Source: Cercis canadensis
Lineage: Eukaryota; Streptophyta; Magnoliopsida; Fabales; Fabaceae
Assembly (NCBI GenBank): GCA_003255065.1
Contig: QAOA01008066.1
Location: forward strand, 159,924 to 223,923
Length of the DNA stretch: 64,000 nt
Reading direction: 5' to 3'
Shown: positions 1 through 10,602 of the stretch, piece by piece
Position numbering within the stretch: the stretch's first letter is position 1
Layout of the letters: each line of letters starts with the position of its first letter
Position numbers and translations under genes: made by a program
The notes under the pieces: generated by a model
Databases searched by the model: none
What the model was told of the DNA's origin: nothing
The model's input: only the letters and a program-made list of their open reading frames with translations

Positions 1-495
1 AATAGTTTATATTTAATTAGGGCTTATTATGGTATGAAATGGTCACATTTAAAGACTTGAGAGTTGTTAGATATTTCATGTGACTTGAGAGTTGTTAGTT
101 TTTTTATATATATTTTTCTTGTGATCAAATTGCCTCAATTTGAACTTTTACTGTTATACTTAATCATTGTTTTATAATATGTTAGGATGATTTATTCTTG
201 ATTTGTTGATTAATTTAATTTTTTAGAAAAATATTTAATTTATTTTCTAGTTTTATTAATTAATTAGTTTAGAGAAAAAAAAAGAAATAAGTGTATTATA
301 TTATTTAATTTTATATTAAATATATCTATTTTAATAATAAAGGATAAATTAGTAAAAATACTTTACAATAAGATTTTTCCTTCCCTTTCCTTTCCTTTTG
401 CTAATTTTAATCATCCCAATAAAGGAGAGGAAAATCTCTCCCTTTCCTTTCCCTTCCTTTCCCTCCCTTTCCTCTCCTCTCATCTCCTCTCCCCT
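1..495. other. AT-rich intergenic stretch with polypyrimidine tract
   Basis: No gene is visible. The first 350 bases are very AT-rich. From about 376 to 497 the strand is an almost pure C/T tract built from short CCTTT and CCTCT units. It runs into the downstream end of the LINE remnant, so it may be old element tail or simple sequence. Confidence 0.5.
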
Positions 496-1515
496 CTAAA
501 AAAACTCCCAAACAGACCCTAAGGGAATGAACAAATAGCCATTATAATTTGGAAATGATGTAGCAATCGCCTTAATAAGAATTTTCTTACCAACTTTAGA
601 CAATAGCTTTTTTCTCCACGAGTGTAAAAGCTTCCACACTCTTTCTTTTAGAGACCGGGAAGTATTGTTTTTGTTTCTACCCACCATCGTCAGAAGTCCC
701 AGATATTTTTCATTAAAAGCAACAGTAATAACACCCAGCAAATTCATAACTCCTACCTTCTCTTCCCCCTTACAATTTAGACTAAATTAAGAAAATTGTT
801 GATTTATCAAAATTTATTTTTTCCCCAAAACATGCTTCATAGTCCACCAAAATTCGCTTGAACTCTAAACCTTCCTCCATCGAAGCGTATATAAAATTAA
901 GGCTGTCATCCGCAAAAAATAAATGGGTTACTGGAGGTGCTTCTGGACACACTTTAACCCTAAAAATAATATTGTGGCCTTCTGCTTTATGTAGTAAAGT
1001 GCTCATACCTTCTGTACATATGAGAAAAAGTTAAGGGGACAAAGGATCTGCGTGTCTCAGTCCCAATTAGACCATGCTGCACCCCATTTAAAATCAGAGT
1101 ATGAAACAGTAGTTAAACAAGTCATAATGAGATCTATCCACTTTTCCGTGAAGCCCAATTTTTTCATCATTGCCTCAAGAAAACCCCATTCTAGCTACTT
1201 GATCATAAGTTTACTTATGTCCATCTTGCCATAAAACCCTCCTTAGCCCCTGTTTTTTGAAGCATAAAAAAGCTTGTAAGCAATCAAGATATTGTTTGAA
1301 ATTTGGTGCTTATGAACAAAAGCACTATGATTATATGAAATAATATAAGGAATAATAATTTTAAGCCTTTTGGCCATCACTTTCGAAAATGATCATATAG
1401 AGCATATTACATAAGTTGATGGGTGAGAACCAGGATATTTCCTTATGATTTCCAACTTTGGGAATGAGAACAATGTGTGTGTAATTTAAGTTATCAGTAC
1501 ACAGTCCATTATTCA
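496..1515 (-). pseudogene. LINE (non-LTR retrotransposon) reverse transcriptase remnant
   Basis: On the minus strand, translated pieces in changing frames follow the order of a plant LINE reverse transcriptase. Around 1510-1440 is a THIVLIPKVGN-like block. At 1250-1080 is an EAMMKKLGFTEKWIDLIM-like block. Near 1040 is a DPLSP block, and at 782-1006 the catalytic motif appears as FADDS. At 496-747 is the KYLGLLTMVGRNK block with the following VWKLLHSW region. Several stop codons and frameshifts separate the blocks, and no endonuclease domain or poly(A) tail is seen, so this is a dead 5'-truncated copy. The family assignment rests on motif order and is firm; the clade is not resolved. Confidence 0.85.
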
Positions 1516-1629
1516 AGAAATCTAATTAATACCAATAAATGTAATAAAAAAGAGCAGGGAAGCGAAATGGGCCGAATAGTCTTGAGATTTTACAATTTAA
1601 GGTTAGTTAGAAGTGTCTGCAAGGTCTAA

Positions 1630-3434
1630 TATTAAAAAGGACAAAACTTTGGTAAAGTTTTATAAGTGTTGGTGGTGCTATTTTTCTATTAGAATATTAT
1701 ATGTGTATTAATTTTACAACTCAGCACCACCTCATTTCTCTCTTAATATTTCTCAAAATATCACATTAACCCCAACCCCTAATTTCTCTCTCTTTCTCAC
1801 CTACCACTGTGTCCCTCATTCCTTCTACAACAATGACTGCCAATTTATAGACTATTTTATTAAAGCAATTCTTTTTTGGACGAAAACGGTTGAGAATGGC
1901 AACCCCGTCACAAGCATTGCATTTAGAATTGTCCATTTGTTTCCTTCCTCCCTCTCTTTGTTCCTGTCTTCAATCTTCATCACTTTCCCTTTGTTTCCTC
2001 CCTCCCTCTCTTTGTTCTTGTCTTTGAGACATTGTCTTTGAGACAAAAACAGAGCTTCCGCTTTTTGGGGGACCTTCCAATTGATGACCAAGAACTGAAC
2101 GAGAAACGTTTTGATTGCAGCGAAATAATCCTGTGGTTACTAGGTGGAATATGCCTAAACATTTCCACCCTTAACTCAACGCCTCTGCCATCATCTCCAC
2201 CCTTGACTCACCGTTGACGGCATCTATCAATTGCTGCTATCCAATCAGATGAAACGACAATTGTGGTTTTGCCCCGACATTTTTTTTTTTCACAATTGGA
2301 GATTATTGGAAGCTAATTGCAATTCTTAATGGGGTATCGCTATGAACCCGGTATTGCTCATTTTTGTGTAATTGTTTGAAAATGACTGACATTTGGGTTA
2401 TTGGGGAATATTTATGATCCGGGTATTGCTTAGTTTTGTTAGATCTGTGATGATTGTGAAGATGATCATTGTTGGTGATCCTGTTTCCATTGGTTTGGTT
2501 TTGTACTACCTGCTTTGATCTTGGTTCTTGTAAATGTTTTTCAGCTGAAATTAGCAAAAATCAGATTTGAATGAGTAAATGAAAATTGGTCCAGTTTGTA
2601 ATTTTGTGTTCCTATGTATGCCTGAATTTGGTTAATGTGCTTGGTTATGTCAATTTTTTTTTTTTTTATTTGCAATGTTTGTGCAGAATTTGAGTCCTGA
2701 TTTTTTACTTCTCTCCTTTTTTGTGTTGGTTTTTGTGCATTCCATTGCTTAGGAAAAGAGGAGACTGAGAGAAAAACAAAAACTTTACATTTTCTGATGT
2801 TTATTTTCCTAGATTTTGAAGGTTTGATTTTTCCTAGTAATTTGTTGCAGAATGATATTGCACTACTTCATTTTCAAGGGAGCTTGAGAGTGCATTTAGA
2901 ATTGTTATCGCCGATTCCCATACTCTCATGTGGGTTGGATTCATCCACCAAATAATTTAATTTAATTCATGAAGGCCAGAAAGATGAAAGCAAGGAATAG
3001 AGGATGGAGGGAAAGGAAAAGAGTACAACCCAAAAGGTTGAGCTCAAAAAGTAAAGCAAATGAAGAATAAATAAAAACCCAAATGAGAAAACATGCAGCT
3101 GAGCTGTTAAAGTGGTCCTTTTACAGGGCCCTAATTGCTGAGTTCATGGTACTGCCTGTGATGGGGTTGCCATTCTTGACAGTTCTCGTCCAAAAAAGAA
3201 TTGCTTTAATAAAATAGTCTATAAATTGGTAGTCATTGTTGCAGAAAGAAGGAATGCAATGGTAGGTGGGAAAGAGAGAGAAATTAGGCGTTGGGATCCA
3301 TGGTATTTTGAGAAATATTAAAAGAGATATGAGGTGGTGCTGAGTTATAAAATTAATATATATGTAATGTTCTAATAAGAGAATAACACTACTAATACAT
3401 ATGAAACTTTATTTAGGTTTTGTCCTATTAAAAA
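1630..3434. mobile_element. Mutator-like (MULE) non-autonomous transposon with long TIRs
   Basis: The segments 1639-1915 and about 3150-3425 are long, imperfect inverted copies of each other (about 280 bp). The ends read GGACAAAAC and GTTTTGTCC. They are flanked by a perfect 9-bp direct repeat TATTAAAAA at 1630-1638 and 3426-3434. Long TIRs with a 9-bp target duplication are the hallmark of Mutator-like elements. The 1.2-kb interior has no recognisable transposase. It does contain intron-like T-rich stretches ending in cag (near 2685) and short ORFs, so it may carry captured gene sequence (a Pack-MULE); that part is inference. Confidence 0.88.
1935..2045. repeat. Short tandem repeat inside the MULE
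   Basis: A unit containing TTTGTTTCCTYCCTCCCTCT followed by TTTGTTCYTGTCTT is repeated at about 1936-1970 and 1989-2024. A further short duplication of TTGTCTTTGAGACA follows. It lies just inside the left terminal inverted repeat and is absent from the right one. Confidence 0.6.
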
Positions 3435-3922
3435 TTAAAAGCAAAATAATTTTTATATATTTCACTAAATATGAATAGGAAAAAATTCATATAGCCTTAA
3501 CATAGTGAATTGTTATAGGCAACATTTTTTTCTAAAAAAAAAAAGAATAATGGTATTTTATTGCTCACTTTTAGTCATTATCATTCTTGACAATATGAGC
3601 AACAAAGTTAAGGCTAAGAATTAAAGTTTTTCTTAATATTCTTTTTTAAGAAAGCTAAATTTATGGACCATTTTATTCAACAATTTTAATTAACAAAATT
3701 AAATTGATAACTATTCATAGGGTGTTAATATATTCCCTACACGTAACCAATTTATTTATCCAACTCTAGTAACATAGACTATTTTTCTTATATAGGTATT
3801 CAATCGCACCGATCACTCCATTCCATCTCATCCATTTTATTTTTCTAATTTCAACCATTTTTAATATTCTAATTTATTTTCACATTAAAATTGTTCTTTC
3901 ATTTATTTATTTACTTTTATTT
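3435..3922. other. Intergenic, no gene seen
   Basis: AT-rich DNA with only short random ORFs. I see no element ends, RNA gene or coding signal. Confidence 0.5.
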
Positions 3923-4827
3923 ATTTGTTTTATTTGGGAGCTTTGTCGCTCACGTGGTTGCTACTGTCAAATGGACATTGCAACAGTCATCTTGAACAAT
4001 AAAGTAAAGAGTTTGTTAAATATTTGGTCACAATGACCACTTTTTTTTATAGTCTTGCATGTTTATTAATAATGAACCTAGAAAAGCATAAGATGACCAC
4101 TATAAGTAGAAGACAATTTTAAAAAATATATATATGACACAAATTATGAGAGATGCCACTAAGAATTATTTTTTGGAGACTTATCAATAATTCTCTTTTT
4201 TTTTTTAATTGATTTGGGCATGACCTCTTAAACTTGATCATATATTTAAATATAATAATTACATAGTTTACACTAAGGGTGTGTTTGGATGGGGTATTTG
4301 TAAAGTGTAATGTATTTGTAGAGTGTAATTGAAATGCTAATTTTGAATTACCTTGTTTGTGTAATTTTTTAAGGTATTTTTAAAATTCAAGTGTATTCTT
4401 ATAGTGACTTTCAAAGTCTCAATATAGTGTATTTCAAATTCACTCAAAATAGAGTGTATTTCAAATTCACNATTTGTTTTATTTGGGAGCTTTGTCTCTC
4501 ACGTGGTTGCTACTGTCAAATGGACATTGCAACAGTCATCTTGAACAATAAAGTAAAGAGTTTGTTAAATATTTGGTCACAATGACCACTTTTTTTTTTA
4601 TAGTCTTGCATGTTTATTAATAATGAACCTAGAAAAGCATAAGATGACCACTATAAGTAGAAGACAATTTTAAAAAATATATATATGACACAAATTATGA
4701 GAGATGCCACTAAGAATTATTTTTTGGAGACTTATCAATAATTCTCTTTTTTTTTAATTGATTTGGGCATGACCTCTTAAACTTGATCATATATTTAAAT
4801 ATAATAATTACATAGTTTACACTAAGT
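3923..4827. repeat. Duplicated block around a single N, likely two alleles in series
   Basis: The block 3923-4277 is repeated almost exactly at 4472-4827, with only single-base or short homopolymer differences. The copies are separated by 4278-4471. That spacer starts GGTGTGTTTGGATGGGG, which looks like the end of a MITE, and finishes at an N (4471). The first copy runs into the MITE-like sequence, whereas the second runs straight on into the downstream DNA. The simplest reading is that an allele with the insertion and an allele without it were joined end to end during assembly. Confidence 0.75.
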
Positions 4828-5390
4828 AAATATATGAACATCCACATAACCTAAAAGTAATTTTGAAAATTCACAATTTTGTTAAGAACTTACAAAAAAA
4901 ATAACATAGTCAATTGTGGGTCAAACCCGTTTAAAATTAGACTTTTTTTGACCCAATCCTACTTGGGTCAACCCATTTAGTAATCAAACTGCTCTGCTTT
5001 AATTTTTCTTTTATTTTTTCCCTTTTTATTATTTTCTATTTTTTATTTCAAAAATAATATTTTATTAAAAATAATAAAATAATACTAATTAGGGCAATCA
5101 GAGCTAGCCTTGGGCCTCAAAAATTAGACCCCATTAAAACCAGATATTTTTTAGTCCGACCTAATTGACAATGCTAAAAAAAAAAAAAAAACACACATGC
5201 TTGACGACGTGCTAAGAATTAAAGATAACAACTACAACTTTAAAATAATTTACCCTTCATTTTTCTTGTAATTAAAGGATGCATTCTAGACTCTAGACCT
5301 CCCTAGATGGGCCCACGAGGAAAGTGTATCATGGGTTTTGTCTCCTTTTGGGCCAAGCCCCAAGTGGACATGAGCCACATAACCATTTCT
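4828..5390. other. Intergenic region upstream of the ERF gene
   Basis: AT-rich to about 5290, with homopolymer runs. GC then rises, with TGGGCC-type motifs at 5308 and 5349, as the promoter of the ERF gene is approached. No coding sequence is recognised. Confidence 0.5.
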
Positions 5391-5391
5391 C

Positions 5392-5399
5392 TTATATAT
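5392..5399 (+). promoter_or_regulatory. Probable TATA box of the ERF gene
   Basis: TTATATAT lies about 85-92 bases upstream of the chosen ATG (5484), a normal distance for a plant gene with a 50-60 base leader. This is a position-based inference. Confidence 0.55.
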
Positions 5400-5483
5400 C
5401 TAGACAATATTAGAAGCTCTCTCCCTCTCACTTTCTCATACTCATCCCTACCAATCACCAAGCATTCTCTTCTCTCTGAAAAC

Positions 5484-6975
5484 ATGTGTGGGGGTGCTAT
5501 CATTTCTGACTACGTTGATGACAAGCCTCGCCGGGGACTGAATACCAAGGACCTCTGTTTCCAGATTGACACCTTCTCTAACCTCTTTGGCTTGGGCACC
5601 ACCACCTCTGTTGCCAAACACCAACCTGATCAAAAGCTCCCTCAAATCCCAGCTAGCAAAGGTAATCAATCTAGATTCTTCCATAGCTAATTTCTCAACT
5701 GATTTATCTTCATGGGTTTTTTTTTTTATGTTTTTTGGCCATGCTTCATGGTTTTTCTGGTATACCTCGTTTCTCATTGTATTTTGAGAGAAAAATTAAG
5801 GGTTTAAAAGGGAAAAAAAATCATTTTGTAATAATCTCCACTTTCTCAATCTGGGTTTTGTTTTGTATATACTATTAATATATAGCTTCTTTGATTTTAG
5901 CATGATTCCTCTTTCTCTCTGGTTTTGGTGTAATGGATTTGAATGGAGTAAAGTTCAAGCATTCTATTCAGTATTTTGACATTTGAAGCCCTTTGATTGC
6001 TCAATGCTTTCTGTTCACGTTTTTTCTGTTCATTGAAAAGAAAGAACAAAAAAGTTGATACTTTTTTCACTTTTTAAGAAAAAGGTTTTCATAAAATCCA
6101 AAATTGCATCAGATATCAATAATCAAATCCCTATAGAGCCTCACTAGCAGAAAAAAAATTTATACCCACCCCCCAAAATGATTTTTTCCCCTGCTGAGAC
6201 AGCATTAATAATTAGGGTGTGATTGAGTTAGATTCTATTAAATCTTGTACAGAAAATTAACGATAAAAATTAATGATAAAAAAAATATTCTCAATAAAAT
6301 TATTGATTCTTTCAGAATTGATTTTTTAAGTAATAATTTTCGCTTATAAAAAAGTATATAAAATTATTTTTATTATAGAAATCCTAATTGATAAAAATCT
6401 GATTATTGTAAAATTAATTTTTGAGCCAAACTCTACAATCTAAGTCTCCAATTTTATTTTATTTTTAATTTCTAGCAGTGGCATGTGATAACACCACGGA
6501 GAGGAAAAGTGTGAATGCAGAAAAGGCAGTGAAGGGTACTCAGAGAGTTCGCAAGAACATTTACAGAGGAATCAGGCAAAGGCCATGGGGGAAGTGGGCT
6601 GCTGAGATTAGGGACCCACATAAGGGTACCCGAGTCTGGCTCGGTACCTTCAACACTGACATCGAAGCCGCCAGAGCCTATGATGAAGCCGCCAAGCGCA
6701 TCCGAGGCGACAAGGCTAAGCTCAACTTTCCTAAGCAGCCAGTGGTGCCATCAGCTCCTGAGCCACCTACCAAGAAGCAATGCCTGAGCCATGAGGTCAC
6801 AGAGCCGCCGCCATTCAGTGGAGGAAGAGAGGTGCCGGAGCTGAAGCAGACCATCTCGAGCTTGGAATCGTTCTTGGGTCTGGAGCATGAGGAGCCGAGC
6901 CAGCTGTTTAGTGGATACGGCGGCTGGAACGAGCTGTGGAACCTGGACGACGTTGTTAAGTATCACATGTATTAA
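5484..6975 (+). CDS. Group VII ethylene response factor (AP2/ERF domain)
   Basis: Two exons, 5484-5661 and 6476-6975, joined by a GT-AG intron, give 225 residues. The protein starts MCGGAII, the N-terminal motif of group VII ERFs. In that family the second-residue Cys is oxidised by plant cysteine oxidases, so oxygen triggers N-degron degradation and hypoxia stabilises the factor. The AP2/ERF DNA-binding domain lies at about 88-145, entirely in exon 2. It has the YRG and WLG elements and the ERF-type WAAEIRD, so GCC-box-like targets are expected. The C-terminus has a SLESFLGLE block (188-196) and an acidic WNELWNLDD motif (210-220) that may serve in activation. It resembles the short, hypoxia-inducible ERF71/73 type more than RAP2.12, but the exact orthologue is not settled. 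No defects are seen. Confidence 0.93.
5662..6475 (+). other. ERF intron with tandem (NAGNAG) acceptor
   Basis: The intron begins GTAATC and ends TCTAG directly before CAG. Both the TAG ending at 6475 and the CAG ending at 6478 are usable acceptors and keep the frame. The protein would differ by one residue (Ala-Val versus Val) just before the AP2 region. The second half (about 6200-6440) is extremely AT-rich and may hold an old insertion, but I could not fix its ends. Confidence 0.7.
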
Positions 6976-7466
6976 ATTAAATTAGGGAATGTATAAAACT
7001 AGGTTTAATGCTGTGTTTATATTTTTGGACCTCATAAGTATTGGTGTCTATGACATATATGTTTAACTTTATATTATGTTAATTAACGAGGGTTGCGAAT
7101 TACTTCGCTCGTAAGATCTAGGTTTGAATTATATTACAAACAGTTTTCTTTTAGAAACCTGATCTTAGAATGAAGTAGTCTTATCTTATTTTAAACTTTT
7201 TAGCTCATAAAAAAAATTATATTATGTTAAATGTCGTTGTGAACTATGTTAATTTATGTGCATTTGTTGTCGTTTATGGAGTTTATTTCAAAACCTTGGT
7301 TTGACTGTTTGGTCGGTGGTGCGTGTGTAAGATGTATATAAAGAGTTAGATATCGTGTTGTGCTAAATTAATTGAACCTAGTTGATAATGAATAATATAA
7401 TACTACGTAGAAGGGAGTATTATTGGGATTGGGTTGGTAGGACTATATATGGAGGTGCATTGCCAG
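6976..7466. other. 3' flank of the ERF gene
   Basis: Contains the likely 3' untranslated region (AATTAAATTAGGG after the stop). Beyond it is AT-rich DNA without a recognisable gene. Confidence 0.5.
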
Positions 7467-7748
7467 TATTAATTAGAGTAAAACCATTTTTTCGTTGAAA
7501 TATAACATTAGTGATAATTTAGTCATTCAATCATTTTTAGTGACAATTTAGTCTTTAAATATTAATTTTGAACGCCAATTTAGTTCTCCGCTGGCTTCTA
7601 TCGCTGAGTGCCTGAGTAGGCCGAGGAACTAAAATGACGTGCGAAATTAACATTTAATGACTAAATTGTCACTACAAATGATTAAAGGACTAAATTGTCA
7701 CCAATGTCATCTTTCAAGGACGAAAAAAGGGTTTTACTCTATTAATTA
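7467..7748. mobile_element. MITE, Mutator-type (9-bp TSD)
   Basis: The left arm (7476-7590) and right arm (7625-7739) are inverted copies of about 115 bp. The ends are GAGTAAAACC and GGTTTTACTC. Both sides carry the 9-bp direct repeat TATTAATTA (7467-7475 and 7740-7748). No coding capacity. The long arms mean a transcript would fold into a hairpin. Confidence 0.85.
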
Positions 7749-10049
7749 AGTAAGTACACGAAGGTGATGGGGATGGATGAGATTGCTAATCACTTATAGA
7801 TTTTAGTCTTTTTTTTTGTTTTTTTAATCCATTATTGCTCGGTCAAACTCATGTTTAATATGGTGATTTTTGGCTTTTGTTGAATTAAGTTGGGGGAAAA
7901 TTATCCTCAAGAACTATTTTATGATGATATTTATTATTGAAAAAAGAATGTTATTCAGTAAATATAAGATTTTTCAATTTCATATGATAATCAAAAGTCA
8001 TTCAAAATGCATGGGTTAAAAATATATTTTTGGAGCTCTTGACACCCTTGACACCCACATTCTAAACGTAGCCATTCAAAATACTAAAATATCTCACATA
8101 TCAATGTAATAACGCAATTAATGTACCAAGTTCTCATATTTTGGTTGGACATGAGTGGCAAATTGGTTTTGGTGTAAGTGTACAATTTATGCTAGCTTGT
8201 GCATTTTCTAGTGGAATTCTTTTAAAAGTAGTATTACTCACCCATAACTTTCCTTTGTACTTTATCCATATAAGAGAGGTATCCAAGTTTGCTAGTTCTA
8301 TTGAAACTTTTCTATATATGAATATAGTATTTGTATTAATGCACACAAGTATCAAAATGAATAATGTGCAAGTGCTAATGTATATCAAGAATTGATTCAA
8401 CCTAAAAGCTTAAGCTATTAGGTGAAGACCCATGAATAGTTTTATTGTCCCGGCATGCGAGAGTCCTTTGGGCTTAAAGCGTGGACAAGCATAGACCAAC
8501 TTATACCATAATTGAAATTTCAATTTTTGACCGTTTGGTTAAAAAGATTATGATACCATGTTAATAACTGATTCAAACCAAAAACTTAAGTTATTAGGTG
8601 AAAGCCCATGAATAATTTTATATCTAACAATGCATACATAGATTCTATTTTATTTTTTTCTGTTTGTCTGCATACCACAAATAACATAGGAAATAACATC
8701 ATTCTAAAGAGCGTATAACTTCGACCAACTTACACTAGAAAAAGTGTTAACTCTTCGGTAATCTGATTCACATGATAAATATCTATTATGAACTTAATGC
8801 TAATGTTTCATTTACCAAATAAAATAGCCGACCCATTTTAATTCATATCTTTGCCTAGTTAATCAATCAATATCAGCGGCGGAAATAGAATACAAATTTA
8901 GCTGGAGCCAAATTATAAATTTAGTTGGGTCAAATTTTAATTATCCAACAATTTCTATCTCAAAATTATTCAAAAAAAAAAGGATAGAATTATTATAAAA
9001 AAATCCAAATAAAAAAAATTTAGGTGGGTTTTGAAGTTTCACTTTATTTCACTTTAGTCACTGACTAGTGGTTATGTGACCATTGGTCATTCTATGATTT
9101 TCAGTTGTTAATATGTGACTCTTAGAGAGAGGATGATCACTAGTAATGTAGAACTACAAATGGCCATGAAGTGCAAGTGTGCAATTATATACTATGACTA
9201 AAATGGAACAAAGTATAACTTTAAAATGTATCTCCAATAGCTAACAATATATATAACAAAAACTGAATTTTAATGGATCTATTTAAACTTCAACTAGATT
9301 CACTCTAGACTACTAATAGAATCATTTTGTATATGACTCAAACTTTCCTATACCACCATCTCTTAAAAGAGATGTAGAACTATCATTTCTCCTTTTCTTT
9401 TTTTGTTACAATTATAGTAATAATGATAGATTATTCTAATACTATCGGATAAGGCGCCAATGACATGTTTGAGGATCTACGATTTTTCCTCTTCTTTTAA
9501 AATAAAGAATTGATCACCACGATTAGAAAAATAATAAGGGAATTTGTGAGTGACATTGGAGCAAGACCTACGCGTAAATATTCATGGGAAGTGGGTAGCT
9601 GATGAGTCACTCATGATTCATTTTAGAAGTTGACAAAGAAAGTTAAGAGAAGATAGGGGCAATATAAAAGCCAAGTAGGGGACACAAGTTTCCATTTTAT
9701 ATATTCATGTCAGATCACAGGTTATACGAGGATTACTTAATGTGGTTGTTTTATTAGATTTAGAATCTTCATAATCGCAATCAACACTAGCACCACTAAA
9801 ATACACTAGCGTGTGTATTATTTTTCTGCAAATTGATAGAAGTTTTAAGCATTTTTTAGACAAAAGTAGAATATTAAACTCAGATGCCCTTGTTTTTACT
9901 CTCTTTTTGTTTTTTGTTTTTGGTGGAAGTCTTTTGCCATTGTATGAGTTTAGACTCAAAGGACTTTGATTCTCTTGCTTCCCTTCTTTTTTTTTTTTTT
10001 TTTGTTTTATATAGTGATAAATCCAGCCAAGGGCACCGGCCTCCACATT
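7749..10049. other. Intergenic region, no gene recognised
   Basis: AT-rich DNA. ORFs of 80-110 codons exist on both strands at 8134-8400 and 9705-10046, but they have no recognisable motif and overlap each other's complement. Around 8880-8950 is a decayed stretch containing GCGGCGGAAATAG, of the kind left by old retroelement ends. The separate direct repeat at about 8395-8620 is listed on its own. Confidence 0.45.
8393..8625. repeat. Direct repeat of a dispersed retroelement-like motif
   Basis: GATTCAACCTAAAAGCTTAA followed by GCTATTAGGTGAA recurs about 175 bases later as GATTCAAACCAAAAACTTAA followed by GTTATTAGGTGAA. The phrase GATACCATGTTAATAACTGA precedes the second copy. This phrase is common in degraded retroelement sequence of plants. 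It is probably the remnant of an element rather than a functional signal. Confidence 0.5.
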
Positions 10050-10602
10050 TTAAAAAAAGGCTTAATTGTAATTTTGATTATCATATTTTAATAACTTGAA
10101 CTTTTTGGTTCCCTTTCTTTAAAAATGAACTATTGAGTCCTCTATACTAATAAAATATACAATTTTGGTCATTTTGTCTTCAAGCCAAAATTTTTAGATT
10201 TATTTTAAGGTGTAAAGTTTTTTGATTCATAATCTCACTGTTCAAATTAAATACTTACGTCTTCTTAACTTCCTCACAAAATTTCAGCTCAATCTAATGG
10301 AGAATGAGTCTAGATCTTTGGTTAAATAAAAACTTATGTTTTTGGTATTTTGGGCTAAGTCTCATCGTTAGATCGAGCTGAAATTTAGTGGGGAGGTTCA
10401 CAAGAAGTAACTCTTCAATCTGAACGGTGAGATTATGAATCAGAGAACTTTACACCTTGAAATAAACTTAAGAATTTTAGCTTAAAGACAAAATGATCAA
10501 AATTGTACATTTTATGAATATAGAGAAACTCAATAGTTCATTTTTAAAGAATAGTGACCAAAAAGTTCAAGTTGTTAAAATTACAATTAAGCCTTAAAAA
10601 AA
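10050..10602. mobile_element. MITE A1, Mutator-type, long inverted arms
   Basis: Element 10059-10593 begins GGCTTAATTGTAATTTT and ends with the inverse. The arms are about 240 bp, nearly back to back. Flanks carry a 9-bp direct repeat TTAAAAAAA (10050-10058 and 10594-10602). The same family occurs at 14424-14974. It has no ORF and would fold as one long hairpin. Confidence 0.85.

Noticed and set aside
6200-6440. MITE in the ERF intron
   Set aside because: The stretch is very AT-rich and starts GGGTGTGATTGAG, but I could not match its two ends or find a target duplication.
8134-8400. Open frames of over 80 codons on both strands at the same place
   Set aside because: They are near-complements of each other, have no recognisable motif, and lie in AT-rich intergenic DNA; coding on either strand is not supported.
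9705-10046. Minus-strand 113-codon ORF
   Set aside because: Low-complexity Lys-rich translation from a T-run, ending at a MITE; no similarity recognised.
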